Made by a program: the position numbers and the translations under genes. Positions 27,966 to 40,545 of a DNA stretch of 64,000 bases are shown here, piece by piece; the stretch's first letter is position 1, and every line of letters starts with the position of its first letter. The notes beneath the pieces are model-generated. The model saw only the letters and a list, made by a program, of their open reading frames with translations. It ran no database searches and was not told the origin of the DNA. This DNA is from Allodiplogaster sudhausi (taxonomy: Eukaryota; Nematoda; Chromadorea; Rhabditida; Diplogasteridae): positions 401,501 to 465,500 of the forward strand of contig CALZFC010000009.1 in the NCBI GenBank assembly GCA_945643635.1, given 5' to 3'.

Positions 27966-29495
27966 TCTGTACCCTCCCCAACCCCTAACAGCAGCTGCAA
28001 TGTGTCTCTTATCGACTGATCTAGTGGTGGACTCGCAACTCGCCATCCCGCTGGCTACTCTCTCTTTCTGCGTCTCTCTTTCTCTATCTCTCTCTCACCT
28101 CTTTTTCCCTCGTTTCCTCATCGGGACCCTTCTAACCCATGTTGTCCTCTCTCCCCCTTTGCCTTGTCTCGTCATACTCAACCAGCCCAAAGAGCATCTC
28201 TCCATCTTCGCACACCGGTACTTGCCTCAAGCCTATTCTACTTCAAGCCTCTCGCAGTCTTCATCTCTCTCTCCTCCAATCTCTGTTTCAATGCTCTCTC
28301 TCCCTCTCTCTCTCTCCCTCTCACTCTCTCTCTCTCTTTCTCTCACTCTCTCTCCCTCTCCCCTCTCACTCTCTCTCTCCCTCTCCCCTCTCACTCTCTC
28401 TTATTCTCTCCTCTTCCTTCTTATAGCCTACTGCTTTCCGCGAAGAGCTCACCTACATACATTTTCGCTTCTTTCTTATGCATTCCCTTTAAGCACCTTC
28501 CTCAATACTTTTCTCTTCTCTTCTCTGTCCGCGTCCATTATGTCTTACGCAAACTGTCTGCCTCTTTTACTCTCTCTCATTCTCTCTCTACCTCTCTCTC
28601 TCCACTCATCCTCACTTCTTTACAACCTTCTTCTTTCTTCTCTTCCCTAAGATGCTTTCGATAGGCCGTTCAATGTGGTCGATCGCGCAGGTTGCGCCGA
28701 GGAATAATGAATAGAAAGAGAGAAGACTTCCAGGACGAAGGATCTCCTCTGTTCTTTTGTTTCCTGCTCTCTTTCCTCTTCTTTTTCTCAAGCACCTCGT
28801 CCGTGTCACCTTTTCTCCGATCTCAATAGCTTCTTGGCATAAGAAGTATTGCGCCCTATGGTAAGCACCTAACAATAAGACAACGTCTTGTACTGACTGC
28901 GCACAGCCTCACATCGTTAACTGTGATTTCGTCTTGCTCCCGATAAAAATCAATGATGATAACAATTGATTGCAAAATTCTAGTTAGCCGGTATACAAAA
29001 ATCCAACTAGAAATATGATCGCCCTCTTCTGCTGTTTTAGAATCGAAAAGGCTTGGGTAGAAGTGGATTGTTGTAACAATGCAATGCGAATAGACAGTGA
29101 GAAACAGAGACATAAGTTAGTAAGATTTCTCTTCGCTGATGGGAAGCTGTGAAGGAGACAGGGGAAAAGAGTAAGAAGTGAAGGCGGCAGGGCAGTTATT
29201 CAGAGTAGGCTAAAAGAGTGACAACGGACGGGAGAGGGAGCCGGAAAGAGAGATTGAGATATAGAGAAAGAAAGGGAGAGAGAGAGAGAAAGAAGACGAG
29301 AAAGAGAAAGAGCGAGAGAGAAGGAGAGAGATATAGAGAAGGAAAGAGAGAGAGAGACAGAGAGAGAGAGAGACGAGACAGAGAGCACTGGGAATGTTGT
29401 CGAAGTGATGTCGGCAAAGGATGGTGTTCCATCTTCAATCTCTCGGTCACTCCTTCAATATTCAATTAACCCGAGACTCCACTTTGTCTGATCCA

Positions 29496-29538
<43 letters not shown>

Positions 29539-29753
29539 CTCTTCTCTGTCCTCTCTCTTTCTCTCTCTTTCCTCTTTCATTCGCCCTCTCTCGTTATCTT
29601 TCTCACTTTCTCGCTCTCTCTCTCTCTATTTAATTCCTCTTCCTTCTCGGCCCTTCCTGGCGTCCTTATTCGGATGGGAACGCGCAGTCCAAATTCCCCT
29701 TCTTTTCGCGATGTATGTTTCTCTCTCTCCATGTTATCCGCCCTCTTCTCCTC

Positions 29754-29785
<32 letters not shown>

Positions 29786-29899
29786 TTCCCTTCAAAGTCT
29801 CGGAAGAGTTGAAATCAGTGCTGGTTGTCGGGGGAGAGCCTCCGTCGACTTGGCTTTCAATTCGTTCTCGCTCCCATCGTCTTCATCCTTCCGTCTCCC

Positions 29900-29945
<46 letters not shown>

Positions 29946-30666
29946 TTCTCTTTCTTTGTCTGCCTCTCTCTCTCTCGTCATCTTCATCTCTCCCCTTCTC
30001 TCTGCATCTTCGCATCTCCCAATTCTCTGCCCTTCTCGCGAATCGCCTGTTAGCCTTTCTTTGTGCGGACTGAAATATAATTGCACGATCTGTCATAATC
30101 CAATGCTGCTGCTGCTGCTGTTTTTCCTCCTCCGTTCAAGGGAAATATATGTATATTCTGTTCATTGGTTAAATATACTACCTGCATTCATCCCATTCAT
30201 AACGACCTGAAAAGATTGCAAAAAAAACGGAACGATGCGCAGTTGTCACAATCATTTTAGTGTAAACGCGGTTGGTTGTGATTTGCTCGGCATTTTTCTA
30301 TTTGTTAATTTATTCTTTATGAATGTACATATGTAAATCCATAAATCCAATACTAAATCCTATTTTGGCGATTGTGCGTATGTATGTATTTTCATAGGTC
30401 GGATGTCAGAAATGGTAACGTACGATCGGCGTATTTCCCTTTTCTTTCCTCTGCTCTTTGTTTTGGTGTGCTGACAATGAATAATGAATGATCTCTGGCT
30501 GCTGCTATTTTGAAAGCTCTGCCGTCTGTTTATATCTCTGTGTATGTGCAAGGGGGTTAGCGATGCGCCCCCCCCCCCACATATTTGCATCCGATAGAGG
30601 TGCGGCCCGTACGGACAAGTCATCTGACGGTGTCAAGATAGACCTGGTGCGTAAGTCTGTGATTGA

Positions 30667-30698
<32 letters not shown>

Positions 30699-31380
30699 GG
30701 AAATAGCGAGAGATAGATAGAGAAAGAAAGAGATAAAGAGAGAGAAAGAAAGAGGGAGAGATAGAAAGTGAGCGAGAGAGAAAGAAAGAGAAAGAGATAG
30801 AGAGAGAGAGCGAGAATGAGCTATAAAGAGAGAGATAGAGAGATAGAGAGCGAGAGAGGAAGAGAGAGAGAAGATGGCTGAGGAGAAGCTGGGCGCCGAG
30901 TAAACAGAGGTAAGCCACACTCGCAACGCCCTCGTTCTCGCGTTCTGTCATTCTCTCTTGGCGTCTGCTCACTTTATAATCGTCCCCTTTCTCGTTCTTT
31001 CATTCCCTCTTCTAGCACCCAGGGCTGCTGCACTCGGCAGATGGGCTATCAAAAGTAAGAATGCAATGAACCTTTTCCGAGATCAGCAGGAAGATCAAAG
31101 AATTGAGTGTGGATTAACGATAATTGACAATTTCATGCATGGATTATGCATAAAAAAAGAGATGCCCGAGCTGAAAAAGGAGTCAATTTGAATTACTTTC
31201 GCTTAATACATAACAAAAGTTTAAGTATTAGTTCTCATTATCTCTTATGATGCTCTGAAATGAATAACAATTATAGTTTACCTTAACATGTATTCACATG
31301 ATTCCCCGTAATCTTTAGTTCGTTCTTCCATTTCCTCTTGTCCTCTCTGACCAATCTTCATGTTCCTCTCTCCCGTCATG
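22650..31380. other. Gene-poor intergenic region dominated by CT/GA microsatellites
   Basis: No exon chain could be built on either strand. Runs include GA at about 23899-23970, 24338-24450, 25075-25250, 25563-25715, 27065-27095, 27770-27812, 29225-29375 and 30664-30875, and CT at about 27920-27962, 28262-28410, 29500-29635, 29757-29785 and 29903-29960. A (CTG)-type short run lies near 30101-30120. A 101-codon frame at 25794-26099 is not low complexity but has no supporting splice sites or motifs. Confidence 0.7.
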
Positions 31381-31384
31381 GACT

Positions 31385-32205
31385 TTCTTTCTTTATTTAC
31401 GGTGCACATTAAGTAGCACACGTGGGTAAATATATATGTAACATGTGGAAGTATTCAAATGATATAGGATGAAACAATCAAGGGGCGGATAATGTAACAG
31501 TTGAGAGAGTACAATCTTTGGCAATTTGATTAAATGCCTTAGCGGCGCGGATAAAAAAGGAATGATTACGGATTGAGGAATGACTTTTAGGGTATGCTAA
31601 TTTAAAAGAGAGGCCTCTGGTTCGGGAATTGTGGAAGTGGAAATGATGACAACTTATATCAGAGATACGGCGATGACCAAAAATAAGTCTACGAGCAAGA
31701 GTAAAATCAATGTGCTCACGACGGGATTGGAGGGAGGGCAGTGAAAGGACCTGATTGCGAGTATGACTATTGGGGAGATCATCTTTGGAAAATCCAAGGC
31801 ATTAATTCTGTGCTTTCTCTAATGTTAAAATGTCCTTTTTCATGCGAGGGGAAAATACAGTAGAGCAGGTTTCTAAAATTGGGCGAATATATGTAACATA
31901 AGCGAAAACAAGAACATCCTTATTGCAGGAGCGAAGGGAGCGGAGGATAGGGTGAGCTTTTGCTAATGCTTTATTGGCTAGAAATGAGCAGTGAGAGGAA
32001 AAAGAGAGCTTAGAATCAATCAATATTCCTAGATCCCGAGCGGAATCTACTGATTTAAGAACGGAACCGTTAAGGTGGTAAGAAGACTTAGGGTTCATAG
32101 AGCCTACGTGAAGAACTGCACATTTATCGATGGCCAAAGGGAGCTGCCAGCGATCAGCCCAAGCGGAAACTTCATCAATCGCTGACTGGAGAGAATTACG
32201 GGGGG
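31385..32205 (-). mobile_element. 5'-truncated LINE (non-LTR retrotransposon) reverse transcriptase remnant
   Basis: Minus-strand reading from 32205 gives LQSAIDEVSAWADRWQL, AIDKCAVLHVG, SARDLGILIDSKLSF, AKAHPILRSLRSC and YVTYIRPILETCSTVFSP. This is the thumb and downstream part of a CR1/Jockey/RTE-type reverse transcriptase. An in-frame TAA interrupts it after LEKAQN (at 31800). The frame then resumes with SKDDLPNSHTRNQVLSLPSL, RREHIDFTLARRLIFGHR and NSRTRGLSFKLAYPKS, ending at TGA 31480-31478. The 3' tail ends near GTAAATAAAGAAAGAAAG. The catalytic YADD region is missing, cut off at a CT microsatellite. The copy is dead. Confidence 0.9.
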
Positions 32206-32310
32206 ACTGGCCTTCTCTCTCTCTCTCTCTCTCTTTCTTTCTCTCCCTCTCTTTCTTTCCCTCTCTCTCTTTCTTTCTCTCTTTTTCTCCCTCTCTTTCT
32301 CTCTCTCAAT
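32206..32310. repeat. (CT)n/(CTTT)n tract abutting the LINE truncation
   Basis: Imperfect CT run that begins exactly where the recognisable LINE sequence stops. Confidence 0.9.
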
Positions 32311-32489
32311 CTTCCCATATCGCGTGCTCTGGCGCCTCAGACCAAATGTTGAATTGCGTGTGCGCGAGGTGGGCCAGTCATTCAGAGCAGCTGCAGCAGC
32401 AGCTGCAAACAGCCCCAGGCATCGTGAGAGGAAGAAGACTAGCAACTAGACAGCTAGACTAGCGGAGAGAGTGGAAAGCTGCGCTAGTT

Positions 32490-32525
32490 TTCTTCTCTCT
32501 CTCTCTCTCTCTCTCTATCTGTCAG

Positions 32526-32558
<33 letters not shown>

Positions 32559-32600
32559 CCTCTGTCTCTCTGTCCGTCTGTCACTTCTCTCGCTCTCAGT
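32490..32600. repeat. (CT)n microsatellite
   Basis: Two adjacent CT runs with scattered substitutions. Confidence 0.9.
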
Positions 32601-32827
32601 ACCTCTCTCTCTCTTTCCTTTTTCACCCGTCTAGCTTTCACATTCTTATTCTCTCACTCTCCATTTCCCTCTTGCTCTCCATTATTCACACGATCTCACG
32701 GTCTTCTCTCCTCATGCATGCTGATTATATTCATTCAGCACAACGTCTGACATATTGGGCGAGATCATCTCACAGGAATTCGAGGCGCCAACAAAATCAA
32801 TTTTTCTCATTTTCTCTATCACATTTC

Positions 32828-32830
<3 letters not shown>

Positions 32831-32893
<63 letters not shown>

Positions 32894-32910
32894 AATATAT
32901 ATAATATTAT
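32831..32910. repeat. (AT)n microsatellite, about 80 bp
   Basis: Near-perfect TA run followed by a degenerate palindromic AT segment, able to form a hairpin. Confidence 0.95.
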
Positions 32911-33059
32911 GTTTGTTGATGTGGGCATCTTCTCTCAATATCTGATTCCCTGTCTCTCTAACATGTCTCACTCTCCTTCCGCTCTCTTATTCGTGGAGTC
33001 ACTTCCTTGCCATGCATGTTCGCGCCACATCTGACATATCGGATATACATATATACAGC

Positions 33060-33404
33060 TCTGGTCTCGGCTTGTCTCTCTCTCTCTCGCTCTCTCTCGC
33101 TCTTTCTCTCCTCATAATCTCTCGTTCTCTACCACTCTCCCACTCAACTTCAGAAACAAGTTGAGATGTAGTCGCCATGATTATTCATTCACTCTGGACA
33201 ACCTTATTCTATACTTTCTTTTCGTCGTCTCCAATCGCTCTCTCTCTCTCTCTCTCGCACTCCTCCACTCTCTTCCTCTCGCACACTCTCTCACTATCCC
33301 TCTCCCCCGGTGACACACATCGATCATCCATAGCCTTCCGCCCTCCGGCCGCTCTCTCGACTCTTTTCTCAGTTCTTGCTTTTCTCTTGCTTTTTCTCTA
33401 TCTA

Positions 33405-33444
<40 letters not shown>

Positions 33445-34527
33445 CTGACACTTTGGCCCTCGTCGCCTCGTCACCCGCCCGACCCTAGCCGGAGTGCTTG
33501 CTTCCTTTCTCCATCCCTCCTTTTTTCATAGTCGTTTTCTGCGCTACTTTCCTCCCCATCAACGACTGTGATGTACTCTCTTCTTTTGGTGCTTGGCCGC
33601 CAAACAGTCTTAGTCTCTCTTTTTCCATCTCCCTTCAATTCCTCACAATTTTAGCTCATTTCACCATCTCTCGCCCTTCTTTCCTTCTCCCCTCTTCCAT
33701 GAAGAACCAAGTATCGGTTTCTTCGCTTTTTTTCGACTTGCGTGCCGCTGTTTAACTCAACGGTATAGAGAGTGTGAGAAAAGGAGAGAGCGAGAAGAGG
33801 GAGAGAGAGAGAGAGAGAGGGAGAAGAAAGCTATAGGAGGCGAAGAATGGGGAAAGACCGAACAAGTGAGAAGATGCATTAAGACCAAGACACGCTCTCG
33901 TCGTTTCATTGAAACGTTCATTGCTCAGCTCAGCTCATGAATTATTCTGTTTGTATATAATGCATTCTTAATATTAAACGTATTGTGTGTCTATTCCATC
34001 TATCCATTCATCATTTATGCATTGTTTCACTGCAGCCTTTCTACTATTATTATTATCCCCTAATTTCCACAATTTCTCTGTTTACTTTTGATTCTTTCAA
34101 TCATCTGATTCTCATTGCTGTTCAAACGAATGCGACTCTCTTGATTCCCTACGATTTTAATAGCAAAACATTTTATGACATTTAAAAATACAGGCAGCTG
34201 ATAAAGAATGTAATTATATTGCTAAATTAAGAAAACAATATATCTTTATGATTCAGGAAAAAACGAGCATAATAAAAGCACTTATTGTGTATACTGACAT
34301 CTGGAAATGTGCCAATGACAAGAACAAAATGTACATTCCAATGCAAGCCTCGTTATATTGCTGTACTTCCATTAAGATCGGTTGGCTAGATTGCTGCTGC
34401 TCAATTTGCGGAGCGTTAAACTTCTCCATCTCTCTCTTGCTCTTCTTTTCACTCTTCACCTTCCGTCTTACAATCTGCTTTCCGCTTGTTTTATCTCTTT
34501 TTTCTCCGTTTTTTGAATTCGACGCAG

Positions 34528-34530
<3 letters not shown>
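33060..34530. other. No gene seen; short CT and GA runs
   Basis: CT runs at about 33076-33110, 33239-33260 and 33400-33440, and a GA run at about 33778-33822. The rest is AT-rich sequence with no exon signals I can support. Confidence 0.6.
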
Positions 34531-34559
<29 letters not shown>

Positions 34560-35242
34560 CTTCTTCTTCTTCTTCTTCTTCTTCTTCTCTTCTTCTTCTT
34601 CTTCTTCTTCTTCTTCTTCTTCTTCTTCTTTTTCTTCTTCTTCTTCTTCTTCTTCTTCTTCTTCTTCTTCTTCTTCTTCTTCTTCTTCTTCTTCTTCTTC
34701 TTCTTCTTCTTCTTCTTCTTCTTCTTCTTCTTCTTCTTCTTCTTCTTCTTCTTCTTCTTCTTCTTCTTCTTCTTCTTCTTCTTCTTTCTTCTTCTTCTTC
34801 TTCTTCTTCTTCTTCTTCTTCTTCTTCTTCTTCTTCTTCTTCTTCTTCTTCTTCTTCTTCTTCTTCTTCTTCTTCTTCTTCTTCTTCTTCTTCTTCTTCT
34901 TCTTCTTCTTCTTCTTCTTCTTCTTCTTCTTCTTCTTCTTCTTCTTCTTCTTCTTCTTCTTCTTCTTCTTCTTCTTCTTCTTCTTCTTCTTCTTCTTCTT
35001 CTTCTTCTTCTTCTTCTTCTTCTTCTTCTTCTTCTTCTTCTTCTTCTTCTTCTTCTTCTTCTTCTTCTTCTTCTTCTTCTTCTTCTTCTTCTTCTTCTTC
35101 TTCTTCTTCTTCTTCTTCTTCTTCTTCTTCTTCTTCTTCTTCTTCTTCTTCTTCTTCTTCTTCTTCTTCTTCTTCTTCTTCTTCTTCTTCTTCTTCTTCT
35201 TCTTCTTCTTCTTCTTCTTCTTCTTCTTCTTCTTCTTCTTCT
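34531..35242. repeat. 712-bp (TTC)n/(GAA)n trinucleotide tract
   Basis: Continuous TTC on the plus strand with three small interruptions (near 34588, 34630 and 34786). The right-hand part, about 34788-35242, is about 150 uninterrupted repeats. All six-frame open frames across it (poly-Phe, Ser, Leu, Glu, Lys, Arg) are artefacts. Long GAA/TTC tracts can form intramolecular triplexes and sticky DNA. Confidence 0.98.
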
Positions 35243-35477
35243 CGAGAGCAGCGAGTGTTCAATAAATTTGCCTTGTGGTTTGATTCAAACTTAATTGACT
35301 TTGCGCAACTTTTCCGCTCTGATTGCCGGTTGCCATTTTTTTCTTTGGTAAAATTTTTTTGTTCTTTTGCCGTCTAATCGTAGTGGCAAAAGAAGTGTAT
35401 CAACAGTTAAATTACGGCTCTGGCCTCTCCGTTGCTCTCTCGCGTAGTCATAGCGAGAAGGTTGCTGAGTATGTTTG

Positions 35478-35479
<2 letters not shown>

Positions 35480-35520
<41 letters not shown>

Positions 35521-36482
35521 ACTCTCTCTCTCTCTTCCCTTCTTTCTCTCTCTCTCTCTCTTCCCTCTCTCTTTCTCTCACTCTCTCTCCCTCTCACGAG
35601 ACATGGTGCACACATCAATTCCAATCTACTTCATGCCAGACATGAAGAATGTAGTTGTTGTATGGAGACTCTCTCTTCTCCACCCTGAATCATGACGTTG
35701 GATGCTCCGCAATTCCTCCCGTTTTTCCATACTTGCGAAGAAGGGCTATGATATGACGTCACTTTGTTTGAACTTGCCGCGCAAGATCAGATTAGCCAAG
35801 GCAATAGAGGGAGTGAGAACTGCCCGGTCAGTACTAGTCGCCTCGTGCTGGGCTGGCCCTCTGTTAATAGCCACCAAACTGATGATGATGATGCTATAAC
35901 AACTCGCATTGGATGAAGAGGAGAGTGTCAGAGATTAGTGAGAGATGTGAGAGAGCACAGATTAGTGTGAGAGAGTGTTAGAGAAAGAGACAAAGAGACA
36001 AAGAGATATGGATAGATCTGTCGAATTACGGAGTGGACATCTGGCCAGACAGGAGCCACTGATGCATAAGAAGATGATGAGAGAGAGAGCTAGATATAGA
36101 GAGAGAAAGAGAGAGAGAGAAAGAGAGAGAGGGAGAAAGAGAGAGAGAGAGAGAAACAGAGTGAAAGAGAGTGAAACGGCAGCGACAGACAGCGGCCGTG
36201 CTGTGTCTGCCTTGCGAATTGAGCGGATCCTCAGATAATTCGTTCTGCGTTTAATTTCTTTTTTATTAACTTTAATTCAATGCATATAGCCGATATTCTA
36301 CGGCTCTTTTTCCTGATGACCCCGTCATTTTCCTCGTGTATCTTCTTGTTATCTCGTCGTATTCGGATATATAGGTTGAAGACTCTGTGATAAGAGTCAC
36401 GTCTCCGCGTTGCTAACAAACCTGCTTTCGCATGCGCCATCTCCACTTGCCTTGACGCCCTTTGCTCCGTTCCCAACCCCGG

Positions 36483-36524
<42 letters not shown>

Positions 36525-37000
36525 GGCGAGAGAGAGAGAGAGGGCGAGCTAGAGGAGTAGAGAGAGAGAGAGAGAGAGCTAAGGGGAGAGAGGGAGAGAG
36601 AGAGGAGATAGAGAGAAAGAAAGTCATTCACTATTCATCGGTGGTGCGCGAAAGCCCGGTCGATCGATGGGAAGAGGGGGGGGGTGCCATGTATTTGTGT
36701 GTGCACAGTCTCTCACACACTGGTATTAGAATGCGTGTGACACACTCTCTCTCTCTTCTTGTCCATTCTTCTCGTGTGTCCTAGTCCCATTGGGAGGCCC
36801 CCTTCCGGTGCGGAAGTCTCGCGGCGATGATCGGGTCAATTAACATGTCTATTTACCTATGCATTTCATGTGGAAGTTGAACGATTCCAAGTATCTCATG
36901 GATCCTCATGACAATCATGTATTTGATTCGGCAACGTATTATTTCATGCATGACGATAAAGGTATGACATGGACCTCCACGTAATCTCGTCCTCTTTTCA
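35480..37000. other. No gene supported upstream of attractin; CT and GA microsatellites
   Basis: CT run at about 35480-35598; GA runs at about 36080-36170 and 36486-36617. The last few hundred bases before 37110 become GC-rich and probably include the attractin promoter and 5' UTR. Confidence 0.6.
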
Positions 37001-37109
37001 GGAAGTGTCGTGCTCTGTCGTGGCTGTGTGGCTCGAGTGGCTGAAGTGGCTGCTGAAGCCACATCTCGAAGTGCGACGGCCTGGAGGCGTCCCGGCTGCG
37101 CGGCCATTC

Positions 37110-37127
37110 ATGCTGAGCAGCGCCTGA
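37110..37127 (+). promoter_or_regulatory. Five-codon upstream ORF touching the attractin start
   Basis: ATGCTGAGCAGCGCCTGA (MLSSA, stop) ends at 37127 and the proposed attractin ATG begins at 37128. If the mRNA leader includes it, this uORF could reduce initiation or allow termination-reinitiation. Confidence 0.45.
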
Positions 37128-37532
37128 ATGCGCCGGCCTCGTCTAGGCAGGCGCCGGCTCACGCGAGCAAGGGAGGCACAAGGAGAAGCGGCCTCGGCCT
37201 TTCCTGCGCCTGCCCTCCGGCAAGAAGGAGAAGCTCCTGCGGCTGCTTCTCCCGCCGCGCCCCCCTTTCGGCACCGCCTGGTCGCGCCATGTCTCCTGCT
37301 CATCTTGCTAAAAGTCGCCTTCACCGAGGCCAGCTTCGACCTCGAAAAGGTAGGCGCCACTTAACGTATTGTTCATATTCGACAGGGGACGTTAAAGGGT
37401 GACGTCATTCATCTCTTCCACTTTTATTCAGCAGATCTTGATAGACTCTTTCGTACTGTATGTCCCCCTATCCTCTCCAATCATGGTAGACTACGTAATC
37501 ATGAGCTGCCCTGAGGCTGCCACAGGAACTGG

Positions 37533-37578
<46 letters not shown>

Positions 37579-40508
37579 GTCTATCCCTCTAGAGCCCCTG
37601 CTGCTCTCCTTGTTTCTTCTTCCTTTATCCCCGCATTCCCGCTCCTGTCATCGCGCATCCGGCTGAATTCGAATAGTGGCTAATCTCAGCTGACCTGGTA
37701 ATGGTCAGTAGACCTTTAAAATCGGAGGAAGATTATAGTTTTGGTAAAGTGAGAAGTGAAGGGAAGAAATTAGCTTGTATCATTCCAGTAAATTTTAGCT
37801 GTTCATTAATTTCCTAATGTTTTCGCAACAAGAGAAGTAACAACATAGTGGGATGACGAGGGCTTATGTTAAACTGAAATAACTCGGTAGTTACCGGAAT
37901 GTTGTAACTCATTCTCCATCACGTCTAATTTTGTAGCCTTTATCCCAGACTGAAAACTACAATTATCCGATTTGAGGGTTACTCACCATTACCATGTGAG
38001 CGCATTTGTCTGAGCGGCTACCAGTTTTACCGAGAGAAAAAAAAAACATGGAAACGTTGGCTTACATTAATGACATATGTAGTGTAACTTTAATTTTAAA
38101 GGTGTGGACAATGGGACTGGTGTACATATTTGTTAAAGAAGACATAAATGGAATACTATACATATGTATGTGCATATAAGATGATGACTCTTTTGTTGAT
38201 AGTTCGCCCTTAGAATACTTCTCCAATTTGTCTCTCCGGAGAGTCTCATTGCCTCAGGCGCTGTCGTCAACGTGCCCTCGCCACTGCTTCAACGGCGTCT
38301 GCGTGAACGAGTCATGTGTCTGTGTCGCCGGATGGAAGGGCGAGCAGTGCGACCAGTGCACCGGGCGGATACAGTTAGAATTATTATTTTTTTTTTATTT
38401 GTCTTCTCAATCTCACTGTGTAATGATTTTTGGTCACATCACTTTTGGTCAATGATTGTTGATCAATCTCACTCCCCTTGTCTCTCTCACTCTCTCACAA
38501 TTTTCCTTCTCTCCATGCTCTCTTTTTTTCCTATTGTGAAAATCAAATGACTCAATATTCTATTCTCGCATTCCCTGTAATTAAACGGCATTATTTGATT
38601 TATTTGCCAAAAAAGGGCATCTCATAGCTTCTTGACAATCGTCGGAGCTTTATTTCCACTGTCTGTTCTCTGCTCATCACTGTTCGCTCTTGCGCAATTC
38701 TTAAACTTTTGCACTTTATCTCTGGGCAATTCTCCTCTTTCAGAATCTCGGAGAACCAGAGCTCGTTGATAGATAGTCCCGTCAATTACGCTTCCGAATC
38801 GAGATGTGCCTGGTTAATAAGCAACGAAGTGTGTCTTTTGACTCTTTTACTGCTTTACTTTCTCTCTTGATTACTTACTTATTCTTCGATTCTTTTTCGC
38901 TGGATGACATTGATGCATGAGACATGACTGAGAAGTGAGTAAAAAGAAAAGGAGTAGAGGGTGGCAGCCATTTTTGTGCTTTCTCTGTAACTTATTGTCT
39001 GGTGACTCTGAACGGTGCAAGAACCGCTTGCTTGAGCATAGAGGATAGAAAGATATGGAGGACGAAAAAGAGGACGAGGGGAGAAGGTGACAAGTTTAGA
39101 GAACTGAAAAGTTTATGATCAAAGTGTAGCAGTAGCGTGATTTCGAGAAGAAGAACCGTTTCGGTTTTCTGATCTTTGACTCAATACGCTTTGTGACGTT
39201 TATGAGGGGCTTTATGAGAATTTACATGAAATGTCTTTTCCAAGAAGATATATAACTTTTCCTTCTTTCTTTTGCAGAATACAAACAGTATGACACTACG
39301 GGTAAACAACTTTTCAACTGAATGCGGCTGGGACTATTTGTACATTTACGGTGGCGATGGCGTGTACGGCGAGCAGCTTGCCACATTATGGTCAATATTA
39401 TATTCTGGCTCTACAATTTGCGTACATTTTTAATTGTATTTTTGAGCATTTCAATTTAAACAAAACATGTTTTTGAAAAAAAAATTAATATTCTTTCAGC
39501 GGTCTTGCGAAAGAGCCATTCGAAATTAGTGTGCCAGCGAAATCGGCATTTGTATATTTCTTTTCTGATCTTGCCAAGAACGGAGATGGCTTCAACATCA
39601 GCATCGAACACGACAGGTTTGGTTCTTCGTTTCGGGTATGAAGAGGAAGTTGTTCTGGCAAGTACATATAGGGGGTTATTATAAGCTGTGGGAGGAGAGA
39701 GAGGGAGAACTATAGAGACTGAAGGAGAGAGAGAGCGAGAGCGAGAGAAAGGGGGAGAGAGAGCACGCGATAGAGAGAAATTGAGAGAAAGAGATGTTTT
39801 AAGCTGTCAATGCTGTACTGCGTCAATGGCTTAGAATGGGAGAAGGCTGAAACGAGCTGAGAAGAAGCACGGACAATGAGTCATCAAATTGCATGGAGAG
39901 TGAGAAAGGAAATGAGAGCAAACAAGCGGGAGAGAGTGAAAGAGAGAGAGAGAGAGGGAAGAGAGAGAGAGAGAGAGATAAAGAAAAAGAGAGAGAGATA
40001 GAGCGTCGGCAACCTGTTCCTTTCCAGGTGCGCCTATAACTGCAACGATCGCGGCCACTGTAGGGACGGCGCTTGCGTCTGTGAAAGAGGATACTTAGGA
40101 AGGTTCGATAAAGCAAAAAAAAATGCATTTATCCTTTTTATTCCTCGCACAGATAACTCTTTGAGTTTCTCTTTAAATACATATTCATGCATCCTACTGA
40201 TATGCCATCCAAAACCCGGTACAAGCCGATTGAAAGGATCTCCACTACAGACACTGCGAGAGGCAAGTGTGCACAAAGGAGGAGGATGGCAAGCCGGGCC
40301 CGTGCCACTGGAACTCCTTCTGCAAAGACCTTGCATGTGACTGCACGGCGCAGTCACACGGTTAGACACTTACACACACATATATTTACTTCGGCATATT
40401 CTCGGCCATTCATAAAAGACTTCGCCAAACCGGTATACATACGCGATAATTCACAAAACAATTTTCCTACACGTTTTCTTTAACTCTTTCTCTCTTTCTC
40501 CCGATATT

Positions 40509-40545
<37 letters not shown>

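Noticed and set aside
28000..30210. Several Ser/Leu/Phe-rich frames up to 224 codons resembling membrane proteins
   Set aside because: They come from CT microsatellites; no start context, exon chain or family motif.
34248..35294. Open frames of 259-348 codons of poly-Phe/Leu/Ser on plus and poly-Glu/Arg on minus
   Set aside because: They are translations of the TTC/GAA tract with no conserved sequence or splice structure.
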